From positions 74,476,695 through 74,540,694 of the forward strand of contig RSEF01000001.1 of NCBI GenBank assembly GCA_003993805.1: a stretch of 64,000 nucleotides of DNA, read 5' to 3'. Below are positions 45,945-58,164 of this stretch, piece by piece. The notes under the pieces were generated by a model. The model searched no databases and was not told the DNA's origin. It worked only from the letters and a program-made list of their open reading frames with translations. Position numbers and translations under genes: made by a program. The stretch is from Himantopus leucocephalus. Lineage: Eukaryota; Chordata; Aves; Charadriiformes; Recurvirostridae. Positions within the stretch are counted from its first letter, which is position 1; the number at the start of each line of letters is the position of its first letter.

Positions 45945-48900
45945 TGATGCAAATAAAGTAGTAAACAACTTTTTTGTTCATCGATTTTTCATATAGTACT
46001 CTTTCATTATCAATCATCAGCTATTTTTCCTTTTTAGAGTGTAGTGTTGATGTGTGCTCATATTGTGGAAAATACTGAACACAAGATCAAAGGTTGTGGA
46101 GCAGAGCACCTCTTATCTTGGATTGATTCCTTGCATCAGCTAATGGAAAGATATATTTGCTGACCTCCCTAATAGAGGTGACTAATAAGACTATATTTTT
46201 GCAGAAAGGATCCTAATCTATTAACAAAATGAGTCATGTTTCATATTGATGCCATTAATTTGAAAATATTGGGCATTTATACATATGTAAATGTTAAAAT
46301 TCTCCTTCCGTCAAGTATCATAGTAATTTCTAATTACTTTCATGGGATGAGAGGTTCAGAAAAGCCGAATTAGGCACTTAAGCACCTATTCCATGGATGC
46401 GACGTTTAGAAGTAATCTATACTGTGAATGACATTGGGTAAGCGTGTTGTATAGACATGCAAAATCGTGTAAGATCAAATTTTGCACGTTCTATAATTGC
46501 TGACCTGAAGGTAGGTCAGTCTGATGTTCGTGTGTTGCCTTTTTTTTACAGAAACCTCTTCATTTTATCAATACAATTTGTGACAAAACAAGTTTGTGTT
46601 TGAGAGACAGGGGAGACAGAATTACCTTAGTACAATGCGTGAAACTGCATATATGCAAGGACTCTTGTTTCTTTAGCAGCATAAGAGCAAATAATCAAAG
46701 CTCATATTTGCATATAAATAAAACATGATATTTAAGTAGTGTAATACTAACCCAATTTGGACAGCCTAGTGGGAAATAGAGGTTAAAATCAGTATGGAAA
46801 TTGTTGATTCTGATGAGAAATTCTAAACATCTGCCCTAATCCCAAAATGCCTGTTCTCAAGAAAGATGAGGGGCACTTAAAAGGATCCAGTTTCTGCGCT
46901 CCAGGATCATAGCATGCTGACACTCAAAGCGTGTGAAATGTAGATGCTAGGAAGATTTGCATGAGAAAAACTTTTGAAGCATGCTCAACTACTAATATAG
47001 ATGTACCTTTTGAAATTTAGACACATGGTAGCTGGGACTAACTGGTATGACTTCAGAAATAATTTTCTTTTGTCTTCTATTGCTTACTAGATCATTTGTG
47101 ATATCTGCCATAAATTGGTTCATCCTTTAGGAAGCCAGAAAACTGTCAGAATTATATTCGTAGTTTAAAAACTGATAGATAACCTGGTGTTTTTCAAAAG
47201 TTTACTAGGTTTGCCTATGCTTAATCAGAATTTTTATTCTTATCACACCGCGAAGTGCACAAATTTCTTCAGAATAAGTTATATTTTTACTGTGCATCAG
47301 GTATTCTATAGAGACTGCCCAAGTACATGCTTTATTCCTTGAAAATATAAATAGCTTACTTTTTTTCTTTGTGAGATAAGCTGCTTCATGTAGGTAAAAT
47401 CTTTCATGTGAAAAATTTACCACGGAATAACTGGTGTACTGCATTTATTTCAGCCTTTCAGCCTTTTTTATGGATGTACCCGTACATTTAGTATGAGGTG
47501 ATTGCATTGCAGTTTTGGTTCTTCTGTGCCTACAGGTTTATTAGGTTTCTGATCTGCTTACTTTTGGAGTTAAAATTCATTCCTGCTGGGGTGCTTCTGT
47601 TTGGTTGGGTTTTTTTGTACAGACAGGGGCGAAGGAATTAGGCTGCTGCACACTGCCCCCTTAAACCAAATGAGTCATTTTGTGTGAGTCTAGTTCAGCT
47701 GACAAATGTATTACTGACAGCTTAAGCTCTTTATCTATAGTGCTTTTTTACCATCTTGCCCTTCTGCTGTCTCAGAGATAATGCAACGTATGGTTGTCTT
47801 TAAAATACAAGACTCTTTCTTTGACTCTCACAAATTAAATCCTATTAAAATCATAGCTGTATTTTCTATCTAAGCTAAACATTATAAAAATCACCCATTC
47901 ATTTCCATTTAAATAAGGGTTTTGAAGCCCCCAATCTATCTTACAGGGAATATGTAACATTTCTGGAATCGGCAAGTTCTGGTTCATCACAGCCCTGCTG
48001 GACACCTGACATTAGCCCTTTTTTCAGTATCTTTGCGTGGGCTGCAGCTGAATGTCAGCAGGGACTCCCTCAGACAGCCAGGCCTTTGCTTCTGCAGTGC
48101 ATTCAGCAGAATCTATTTCCCAGAAATGCTGCCAAAACATTAACTCTTTGAGAATGGGAAAGAATGATTTCCTATAGTCACCAGATCCTATTCTAGCATT
48201 TGGAGTGTTACCTCTTTTGAGCTTAGTGTGGTTCATCCTCTTACAAATGTTTGAAACACTTTAATTGTGAAGGTCATGAGAGAAGTTCTGGTAACACAAA
48301 AGTTTGTGATTGTGCATGCAGATTTGCTGGCAGGAAAAGCACCTGTAAGTTCTGTTGTTTTCTGGTACTCTACATTTGAGGATAGACCTTACTGAATTAT
48401 CCTTCTGACATAAAATATATCGTAATTACTGTATCTTTTCTTTCCAGACTAGTAGCGTTGTAGTCATGATGATCTAAACACAAAAGTAAGGCGGTGTTTG
48501 TAGGTACTACAAGTACATCTATTTCAGACCTGGAAGGGCTTTTGTAGCTGAAAGCTTGTTTCTTTTTCCCAACTTTAAAAATAGTTGGCTGAATGAGAGA
48601 TTAGTTGTAAACTGGCAGCTTCAGAAACCTAGTTTCTGGTCAATTAACACATTACATCTGTCTCTTTTTTCTTGTTTTTTCTTTATTCCTGGGTTGTATC
48701 CTGGAAAATAAATACAGAAATGTGTGATATGTTATAAAAAAAGCAAACCTGTCCTATGTCTTTCCAAGAACTTACTGTTTTCTACATGAAGAACAGCTTG
48801 ATCACTGAGTAGATTTGCAAAAAACTGCCAAATACATATACATCATAAAACTGTCATTCAGTACAGGATGTACTGGTGTTGTGGGTTAACAGTAGAAGTA

Positions 48901-51617
48901 ATCAGAAAATTCTCAGTAGGTAAGTTTGTCAATAATAATTTAAGAAGAAACTTTTATTGAATTTGCTAATTTCAGCCAAGCTTTTGTTAGGAAAAAATTT
49001 CTTCCCTCTGGAGTGAAATTTCTGATTAAAAATTAGAGAAGAGTGAGATGAGATCAACCCCTGAGCAGGAAATAGACTTGGTTGGGGATGGTCACTGGGA
49101 GATGCTAAGGGGCCTCTTGGCTAATTCAAAGACCTTGAGCTGAGATTCATCTTTCCTTTATGGCACTGAGATGTGAGAGATGTAGGTTTAAATTCCTAAG
49201 TCAATCAGTATTCAGATATTTATGCAAAGCAGAATCTCAGTCCCTTCTGTAAGAATATCTTGTTAGAGATCCACCCTAGAGCAGCTTATTGTCTACTGAC
49301 TGGAGCCTCCTTTTGGATGTATGAAGATGATGAGTAAGAGCGTGAACCTTTATCTCCCAGGCTGAAGATCTTCTAACACACCACTAAGTATTCTAGTAGG
49401 ACTTCTCTTTTTCTGCCCATCCTTTCCATCACCCCATATTCTCTTGCTCCTGAATATGACAGTCTTCAATGTTCTCCCAGTGTAAAAGGAGAATTTTTTT
49501 TAAGTCGTTGAAATTTGCACAATGTAAAAATGCTTCCCACCTCATTGTGGCACATATCTGTGACACCGTGTCATATGACTGCGTGTTATGTTTTCCTTTG
49601 TTGCTGGGTTCTTCTCTTCCTTTTTGCTGATTGTTGACAGGCATCTCTTGAACATACTGAATTTTTTCTTGGTATTCCAAAAATTAAAGTAATTTCCCTG
49701 GTTAACCTACTTAGGATTTAAATCCAGGAAATTAAGGAGAACTTAACTACAGAAGTGTTCTTGCCTCTGTTGCAGAACTCACAGGTCTAATTTAGGCATT
49801 TAGACTTCTTGAATACAGTATGGGATGAGTTATGTATCTGATTACAGTAGTTGCAAAGACAGTTTCTGCGGTGTAAATAGCCTAAATCAGCAAACCAAAA
49901 ACAAATGGACAAAAGCATATTGGAATCTTAAACACCGTAGCTTGATAGGTCAAGCTCTGTCTTCCAAAGATGAGTGTGGAAATCATTTATTTTAAAAAGC
50001 ATGTCACAATTTAATCCTTTCTTTCAAAATCATGCTAGTAGCAATGGCTGCCTCCTTTTGATCTAAAATGTGGGGTTAGAATACAGGCCTTGGCTGTGGA
50101 GTATCAATTAAATTCCTTTTTCTGTCTGAGTATGTTAAAATGCACATCCCCCACTTCCTCTGGAATGGTAGGATGATAAACATTTAAGTTAATTGGAACT
50201 ATTGCTGTTCAGGTCTTTCTGTTCTTATGTGTTCTACCAATTAAAACAAGAAGCTGTGCTCTTTTCAGTATTTTCTGTCAGGCCTACTGAATCTTTAAAT
50301 ATTTCATACAAAATGGAAAAGCTTCAACAGGGAGAGATGAAAAGAGCTGCCTGCAGCAAAGCTCCCAAACTCACCATTATAGCAATAGGTATGTTGCATT
50401 ATCCTGAGACTGCAACAACAGGACTGCTTTCTGAACCAAATAGAAGGAACGTCTGTACCATTGGCTGTAGTGTATTTGAATCCTGTTAGTTGGAGGCAAA
50501 AATTGAATCATGTTCTCCTTACAGATGTAGATTTTGTGCTGCTGGAAGAAAGGCAAACTCTGTCCCTGCGTAGAGCCCAGTTAACAAACTTTAAGTTGCC
50601 CCATGGAAGTAATACAGGCAGAGGAACACCTGGTAAGAGGTGGTGTTTGCACGTTGCCTTTCTAGGATTTACATTTGAGGTGGGCCTGAAGGGGCTTAGC
50701 TTTGTCAAGAGAAAAGTACATTAGGCATAAGCAGCAAGAGACTTACTAGAGAACTGTGCTCACAAAAATACCTTTGTGATTTGCAGGTGTAGTTATAATT
50801 TGTAGTGAAGGTTAAAGACCAATTTTCATTACTTAAAAAAACAGGGAATCCTTAAGGTCTGAAATAAGCGCAGTAAGCTTCAAGCAAGGTACAGGTTCAA
50901 CATAATTGCTTTGACTTTAATTATGTTACCTTTATTAAGCTAATTAAGAAAAGCATGATTGGTACTTATTCAGCAGAGTATGATGTAACCAAGCTCAGCG
51001 GTATTAAGAGTATTTTTACTTGTTTATTTCTAGATAAGGCAATTTCAACAGTGTTTTTCAAGTTTGATTCAGGTCTCTCGTCAGGCCCTAGAAACAGAAT
51101 TAAGCATCAGTGGCTAGTATCGCATGAACTTGGAAAATATTTTGCCTTTCTGGGATAGTCAGTGATTTAAAAGTGAAGTCTAAGAAATGGATGACAAGCT
51201 AATAAGACTTGCCTGCTCCTCCAGAGGGTAAAGGATGTATTCTTTGAAATGATATAGAAGAGCTATGTTAACTGGAAAAGTAGACTATTTATGCTGCTAA
51301 TTAGTAAAGAGTATTGTTCCATTGTTCTGAAAATCATAAATTTTTTTGGAATGCAGAAAAAAGAACCCATTTTGCATACATCTTGCATGTTGGAAAGGAG
51401 TGGGTGTCAAAAGCATAGAATAATTTTCTATGGCTTATTTTCCAGTTACCTTTTACATAATGAAGTTTGTTCTCAGCTGAGCAGTTCAGAGAACAGTAAT
51501 AGTAATTCATAAACTTGGTCCTAACCCTTCCTCTAGTTCCACCTCTTCATTTTTTCTGGGAAACTGAATTCAGAGCAGATGCTGACCGTTTATGTTACTG
51601 GTATTAAATTTTGTTTC

Positions 51618-51778
51618 AGAGAATCACAGAATGGTCAGGGTTGGAAGGGACCTCTGGAGATCATCTAGTCCAACCCCCCTGCCAGAGCAGGGTCACCTAC
51701 AGCAGGTTGCACAGGACGGTGTCCAGACAGGTTTTGAATGTCTCCAGTGTGGAAGACTCCACAACCTCTCATGGAACT
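51618..51778 (-). mobile_element. CR1 LINE 3' end, antisense
   Basis: 'agagaatcacagaatggtca', 'gggttggaagggacctctgg', 'agatcatctagtccaacccc', 'tacagcaggttgcacaggac', 'gtccagacaggttttgaatg' and 'tccagtgtggaagactccac' match the minus strand of the CR1 3' region in order. This is the subfamily with 'ctctggagatcatctagtcc'. It is strongly 5'-truncated (about 160 bp). Confidence 0.93.
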
Positions 51779-52544
51779 TACTATGTTTCATATCATGTTT
51801 TTGAATCATGAAATAGATTTCGGTTCTTTGACCCAGAAGTTGTATGGGGGCTTTTCCAACTTTGGGGGAGATAATTTCTGTGGGTCTAAGACACAGTTTT
51901 TGCCTATGTAACCTGAAATGATATTTCACAGCAGATCAAATGGTAAAAATGTAGGAGTTTGGTTGTGGTTATTTAGTCCATTGATGTTTATAAATAACCC
52001 AAGTTTGATTCTGAGACAACACAGAGTAGAGGAAGTAATTTCATTTCATAGATGATGTGGTTGTTCAGAAGCAGCTCTTTTCTCGCCTGGGAGAAAGGAA
52101 ATGCTGAAGTGGCAGTATGTGGAGAGGCAGGTGGAAGCATGTGGGAATTTGTTTGTTAGCTGGAGGAACAACACACAGCTGGGCTGTGGAAAAGTAGGGC
52201 TTCTCAAATACAAATGGAATTAACTCATGTGTGGAATTGTAAGGTTATATCTAGTGAGGTTATTGTTTAATTTTAACGAAATTTAAGGATATTCTCTCAC
52301 TGCTGCTGTTGTAGTCCTACTGTCTTTATTGGTGTTGTATAGGTACAGAAGAGGCAAACCTTTTAATGAGTGCAGTAGGTTTTCTCTTACAGCATGGTCA
52401 ACGTACGTTAATTGAACATATGTAGTAGTTTTGATTGCCTATCTGCACGCTGGCATGTTTGTTGTAGTGGCTCAGTTTTAAGGCTTGGAGGTTGTCTAAC
52501 ATTCTCACTTTGACTGTGGTTTGGAGATATGACAATAAATGAAA
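51779..52544 (+). other. ERC1 intron, no gene seen
   Basis: Unique-looking intron sequence between two CR1 copies. Nothing else is recognised. Confidence 0.6.
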
Positions 52545-52736
52545 ATCATAGAATCATAGAATTGTTGAGGTTGGAAGGGACCTNNNNNNNNNNNNNNNNN
52601 NNNNNNNNNNNNNNNNNNNNNNNNNNNNNNNNNNNNNNNNNNNNNNNNNNNNNNNNNNNNNNNNNNNNNNNNNNNNNNNNNNNATCACCTCCCGAGTCCT
52701 GCTCACCACACTATTCCTGATACAAGACAGGATGGA
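52545..52736 (-). mobile_element. CR1 LINE fragment, antisense, interrupted by a gap
   Basis: Left of the gap, 'atcatagaatcatagaattg' is followed by 'ttgaggttggaagggacc', the CR1 3' end on the minus strand with its characteristic repeated tail. Right of the gap, 'cctgctcaccacactattcc' followed by 'tgatacaagacaggatgg' is a more internal CR1 block in the same orientation. Both pieces therefore belong to one element, and several hundred bases of CR1 probably lie in the gap. Confidence 0.9.
52584..52683. other. Assembly gap of 100 N
   Basis: This is a run of 100 N inside a single CR1 element: both flanks are CR1 in the same orientation. Confidence 0.98.
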
Positions 52737-53567
52737 AATCTTTAATTAAAAAAAAAAAAAAGAAAAAAGGAGTGATTTCTAAAAACATTTTCAAATCCAT
52801 ATTGATTTCCTTGAGATATTTCTTTTCTTCTCTTACACTTCTAAATGCTGACTTGAAAATAAATCTAAGCATCCACCAATATATAAACACAACGTACCTT
52901 TTAGAACAGAGTAATTAGTCATCCCTTCACCTAATATACCTGTGCTATGTTATCACACAGATTCTATAACCTAAAGTGTAGTTTTAGATTAACAGAATTA
53001 GTAACTGCTAAGTATTGTGTTATTGAAATAGAAGAAAAGACAATTACAGCATCTTCAATCAATCATGAAGCTATGCATTTAACCTGGTTTCAGTTTATGC
53101 TAATATCGTAAAGGATGGTTCCATTTCCTTCTCCACCAGACTGCACATTCCCACCCCTACTTTGTACCACGATCAGCATTGGTGTAGTCACACCGTCGAC
53201 TGGATAAGAGATCTGGCTGGAGAGACGTTTTGTTTAGTTTTGATGGGGCTGATTTTCAGCCAGGTGAAGTTTTCATCCAGTTTGTCAGTGCCAGCCACCT
53301 AAGGAAGGACAGAGAGCTGGGCTATTCCTTTTAGTGGCAGTGGGGACTTAGATGTCCTGATTGTGAAACACCATCTTTAGTTTTGAAAAGCTCTTCTTAG
53401 GCCAGAAGACAAAAGGAGGGGAAGTACTCAGTCTAAAGTACCGACCTTTGTAAAGAAAATGGGATTGAACTGCCTTTGTGCACCATTCTGTACAACCAAA
53501 CTAACTGTTAATGTTTCTAAAACAGGTTAAAGGTAGGTGCAAACACTATCATCTGTCTATTGTCTTT
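52737..53567 (+). other. ERC1 intron, no gene seen
   Basis: A 14-A run at 52748-52761 follows the CR1 fragment. Nothing else is recognised. Confidence 0.6.
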
Positions 53568-53697
53568 TCATAGAATCACAGGATGGTTGGAAGAGACCTC
53601 TGGAGGTCAGCTGGTCCAACCCTCCTGCTCAAGCAGGGCCACCTAAAGCTGGTTACCCAGGACCATTTCCAGGCAGCTTTTGAATATCTCCAAGGAA
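53568..53697 (-). mobile_element. CR1 LINE 3' end, antisense
   Basis: 'catagaatcacaggatggtt', 'ggaagagacctctggaggtc', 'agctggtccaaccctcctgc', 'tcaagcagggccacctaaag', 'ccatttccaggcagcttttg' and 'aatatctccaaggaa' follow the CR1 3' region on the minus strand. The copy is about 130 bp, severely 5'-truncated, and of the same subfamily type as the copy at 51.6 kb. Confidence 0.93.
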
Positions 53698-54993
53698 TTT
53701 TACATAAGAATTGTGATAAATATATTCTTGAAGTAGTACTTAAACTCAAAACTTTTTACATCTCTTTTCACAGATACTTGAGTGAAACAAAGTACTTGGA
53801 TGTATGTCAAACATATTCATTTGGCACCATCTTTACATTATAGACCTTAACAAGGTGTCTCCTGCGTCCAACGTGTCTCCTGTGTCAGGCTTGATAATAG
53901 ATTATAGCTAATACTAACTAACTAGTACTTCAGTCCTAGTGAATACTGGAAGTAGCTGTATTGCAGACACTGATTTTTGAAATACAAAGGTAAACCCCAA
54001 GGATCAGTCCATCTGACTTGTTCACATTCAGACTAAACTGTAACCATGTCTGCCACTCTTAAGGCAGTAGAGATGTATCTACCGGTGAGTATCTCATCCC
54101 TGGTAATCAGGTCTTTGTTCAGTGTGTTAGTACTTCTCCATTATTATCTTAATACTTCTGTCTTGCAGAGAAGAAAACAAATATGAAGTGAGGATATTTT
54201 TCTAGGCAAACTGTGCTTCTCCTATATTATCCCACTATATTAACCCAATGTATTCACAATCATTGAGACAGGATTTTTTGTCTTGCACAACCACAAATTA
54301 CTGCTGATCATTTGCTTGACTTCATATTCCCCTTTGTAAGGTGGCAATTTCTGTTCTGTACTAAAATCCTCATGCATAAAATTGTATGATGTGACCCTTC
54401 TCCCCAGTCAGCGTATATCCAGTTTTCTATAGTTGTAGTTCTTCCTGATATGCTGAAGTTTCTTCTGTAAGTGAACTGGGAAATCTGTGCTACGTGTAGT
54501 GTTAGGACTGAAGATGTTGGGAGCCTTCATAGCTGATTACATTTTATTAGATGGTACGTAAGTTCTAACAGTCACATGCCCCTCTGCGTTGTCAAGATAG
54601 TAATTCTAGTCTAGGACTTCTTATGCAGAATTCTTCTATAGGGTAGGCAAACATTTGGAAAAAAAATATTTTAAGCTTAGCTTACTGACAAATGCCTGCT
54701 GGCATTTTCCCACTTGAAATAGTGACTCACTCAAGTTGGTGGGAGTGAGAGTGTCACCCGAGTAAGAGGTTTCTAGTTTAAAGCAACCTCTATGAGGCAT
54801 AGAAGGAGGGACTAGAAATTTCTGTAGTATAGCCCAGTTCAACCTAAATTCTGCTTTCAAAAAAACATTGTTGGTCTGTTGGTGTTGCAGTTTCCTCTTA
54901 GTTGGTAGTTCAGGAGGACTGATGTGCCTCATGCCGTTCTCTCTATTTCTCTGGTGGAGGGAATCCTCTGATTTTATTTATTTATTCTTTTAG
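53698..54993 (+). other. ERC1: ERC1 intron, last part, with 3' splice site
   Basis: This is unique-looking sequence up to the acceptor. An 18-bp near-repeat around 'gtgtctcctg' is present at 53858-53890. The 3' splice site is strong: a T-rich tract 'tttatttatttattctttta' ends in tag at 54991-54993, immediately before the ERC1 frame. Confidence 0.8.
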
Positions 54994-55410
54994 CATATGC
55001 AGATGACTATCCAGGCTCTCCAAGATGAGCTTCGGATCCAGCGGGACCTGAACCAGCTGTTCCAGCAGGACAGCAGCACTAGAACCAGTGAGCCCTTTGT
55101 GGCAGAGCTGACAGAGGAAAACTTCCAACGACTTCATGCAGAGCATGAACGCCAGGCCAAGGAACTCTTCCTGCTACGTAAAACCTTAGAAGAGATGGAA
55201 CTGCGTATTGAGACACAGAAACAGACCTTAAATGCACGTGATGAGTCCATCAAAAAGCTGCTGGAGATGCTGCAGAGTAAAGGTCTGTCAGCAAAAGCCA
55301 CTGAGGAAGATCATGAGCGAACAAGACGGTTGGCTGAGGCAGAGATGCACGTGCACCACTTGGAGAGCCTTCTCGAACAGAAGGAAAAAGAAAACAACAT
55401 GCTGAGAGAG
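54994..55410 (+). CDS. ERC1: ERC1 (ELKS), second coding exon, residues 224-362
   Basis: This exon encodes 139 residues of the N-terminal coiled-coil rod of ERC1, the part of the CAST/ELKS domain that follows exon 1's EENQ. It begins at CAT 54994 (His) directly after an AG acceptor and continues MQMTIQALQDELRIQRDLNQ, then VAELTEENFQRLHAEHERQA, KELFLLRKTLEEMELRIE, ARDESIKKLLEMLQSKGLSA and HVHHLESLLEQKEKENNMLR. Heptad spacing of Leu/Ile/Met with dense Glu/Lys/Arg/Gln indicates a parallel coiled coil. About residues 25-36 of the exon (QDSSTRTSEPF) form a short Ser/Thr-rich break. The frame is phase 0 at both ends: 417 nt, ending CTGAGAGAG|gtaagt. The first Met of the open frame (54997) is internal, not a start. 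In mammals the central coiled coils bind liprin-alpha and the far C-terminus binds the RIM PDZ domain. The C-terminus lies beyond this window. Confidence 0.97.
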
Positions 55411-55416
55411 GTAAGT
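55411..55416 (+). other. ERC1: 5' splice site of ERC1 second coding exon (GTAAGT)
   Basis: This is a perfect consensus donor following GAG. The family protein continues with other residues after NMLRE, and the local read-through does not resemble it, so the exon ends here. Confidence 0.93.
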
Positions 55417-57263
55417 GACCAAGCTCTGGGTTCATCTCCAATCTTAAGCTCTTTTGTCTCCTCTCCATTTCACAGCTGTAAGGAAAGAATCATCCATCGT
55501 CTCTATAAGCTGTATTTTACACTGCAGACTTGGCAGAATTTGTCCCTGTTTTAAAACTTCTTTATGGCTTCCTTGCGTGTGCTTTTTGGGGTTTTGTGCT
55601 TTAGGCCTCACTTTCCCTGTAGTGTCCCTGTGAAGCTCTGGGGGTGAATTGTCACACAGACTGTAAAATTCATTCTTCCGTTCTATTTTAGTTTGAGAGA
55701 AAGTAGCTACCTGTATTTAGGAGAGAGCTGAGAGAAATCTTTGCAGGAGTAATGGATGATTGCTCTACGGTTTCCATGGAAACAGTCGTCTTGCTGTGAA
55801 GGGTATTTGATAAAACTATTAGCTGCCCTGGATGCACAGCCAAAAAAAAGATTACTTAAAGGGACACTGCTACACACACAGTAACTGCTTCCCCCATCCC
55901 TCTGAAAACAGAAAAGAAGAAACATTGTTGTACCTGTATTGCACCTTAGAGGAGTACAATGGCAGGCATTCTTCACTATTATTCATCCTAAATATAATAA
56001 AATATAGCCTACATGTAAGTATCTCAGAAAAACAAAGGAAAATAAATGAGTTGTTTAGCCAGTGTCATTAGGTTTCTTGATAATGTTAAATGCATTTTCC
56101 TCTTGTCAACCAGCCTCCTAAAGTATTATAATATTAAGTTCTAAAAGGCTAGTAATTCAGCATGTGTTGTGTACATACACAGGTATGTATGTATATGCGT
56201 ATATTCACTAATGATAAGATTTTCTGTAAAGATTATTTTACATACATCTGTAGATTGAATGCATGAATTGATATCTATACATGTATGTGTGATATGTGTG
56301 TGTGAATCTAATGAACTGTTTTGGGTATTGCATGTCTACTTTGTGGTTCAGCATTTTTTTGAAAGCCTGACACATACACAAGACTTAAGCCCCCTCTCTA
56401 AGAAGCCAGGGAAGCAAGGTCTGGCACAGAGGTTTTTGAGATGAGTGTTTGGAGCAAATAAATACTTCTTAATACCTCTTATTCATATGTTTTCCATGGT
56501 CTGACACATTGTACTTGTGCTCTTGCAAGCATTTATATAAGAAAGCTAGAGCCCATTGCATTTCTGTGCCAGATTTAGGCCAGATTTATTTTTTTAGAGC
56601 ATTAATCTCCTGAGTGTCTGGAGTGAAGATAATATGATTCCAGAGTTTCTACACTACAGTTTTTCCTTTATTTAGCAACCAATGATAATTCTGTTACAAT
56701 TTTTGTATCTATTTCAGGAAGAGAGCCCCAAATGGCTTCCATTTGTTTCTGCTTTAAGTCCAGCAACATAAATGAAAAGCTGGCAGGAGCTGTATAATTT
56801 TTTAGGAATGCAGTTACTTTTGTTTCTGCTACTGATGAGCAGATGTTGAGAGATAAGAATTCTTGTTTCACTCACAAATATCTGGAAATCATCAATCATT
56901 TAAATCCTAGCCCTTATGGTAAAAGATTTCCTGGAGAAGGTAGAGATGAACTTACTGACTTTAAAAGTACAAATGCTGTTTATTCAACAAGTTAAAATTA
57001 ATTACTCCTTGCTGCTCACCCAGCTCTAATGCATTGAGAAAGGTAAACTGGGTATACTGTAATTTGTCGCTCAAGCTATTGATAGGGTGCGGGATCCAGC
57101 CTTGAAGCTGAGCACCCTGGTAGCCTTGGAAATATGGCGCCATGTGCAGAGATGCCAAATTATCTCCTTATGGAACTGGGTCACATCAGGAAGGGTTTTG
57201 TTAGTACCTGTGCGTTGTCCTTGAGCTCTGAGCTAGACTGAGCTAACTGAACTCAGGTTTGTC

Positions 57264-57287
57264 AGCATGAAACTCAGGTTTCATGCT
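57264..57287. repeat. Perfect 10-bp inverted repeat with 4-nt loop
   Basis: Arms 'agcatgaaac' (57264-57273) and 'gtttcatgct' (57278-57287) are exact reverse complements around 'tcag'. It could form a short hairpin in DNA or in the pre-mRNA. The stem is too short for a microRNA precursor and nothing ties it to a function. Confidence 0.75.
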
Positions 57288-58164
57288 TGGGTCTCCAGGA
57301 GGCTGGAGAAAATCAGGGGATGTTGCTGAATTGTAGCTGACTGCATCTGACTTCCTGAGCACCAAGCTGCTGTGCTCTGCAGGATCTGGTTCAGATTTGC
57401 TATCACTGTTCCACACTTGGAAGTTGTCTCTGTGCAGGATCTCTTAGGTATGTCTGCATCATCCTCCTCAGCTAATCTTCTATTACGTGTTTGTCTGTAT
57501 TCCCATAGTTTTAGGTTATTTTAGCTCTTTGCTACCCCAGATACTGACTATGGAATATTTGAGCTGCCTTGAAGAAATCCATCTACTTTCTTGATGGTTC
57601 TATATCTAGCATTCCCAGTATCTGGAAAGGCATGCAAAACTCTTCTTTAAATACTGCTGTTAAAGGAAGCATTAATATCTCAAAGGGATTTGTATGTGCT
57701 TGGGAGGTCAGCATTCATACTTCGTGTCCTAACACATTAGAAAAGCTGGGAAAAACTTTAATAGCAGTTTTGACCATCTTAGCTAAAGCAAATTCTGAGA
57801 TGTCAGAATCCACTAGTACTGTTTCTGACTTTTAGATGTGTTAGACTTCTGGTAAAAATCTTTGCTGGGAATAATAACAAAGATCTGCATCTTGAAGCAA
57901 AAAGGTATCCATCCATTTTTCAACTTTGAAGCCTACGTGTTATTCAAAGTGTGATGTTGAGACTCAAGGTTATCAGATGATTTCTTAAACAGTCAGTGCA
58001 GTTACAGTGGCCAGCAGTCTGACATTGCAAATTAAATGTGAATTCATTGATTTCTTCAGCTATTGCTATTACTGTGATTGTACTGAAGATTGCACTAATT
58101 TCCTAAGAAAAGGAAATTCTTAGAGAGCCCAGATGTATGGTTCTGAACAGATCATAGCCAAGGA

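Larger units (their letters stand above)
32288..51617 (+). other. ERC1 intron, central 19 kb, no gene seen
   Basis: No exon, RNA gene or recognisable mobile element was found. Open frames are short, unrelated to known families and present on both strands. The plus strand is T-rich with many pyrimidine stretches, especially 33.2-38.5 kb, as expected of long transcribed introns. Separate entries cover the N-join duplication at 32822-33076 and the G-rich tract at 45916. A 14-T run lies at 35315-35328. The 39190-39310 segment has several TAATTG/ATTA cores and could be regulatory. Very old repeats too diverged for me to name may be present. Confidence 0.5.
55411..58164 (+). other. ERC1 next intron, first part, no gene seen
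   Basis: No exon is visible. A TG/TA-rich stretch lies at 56165-56310. A perfect 10-bp inverted repeat with a 4-nt loop lies at 57264-57287. Nothing else is recognised. Confidence 0.6.
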
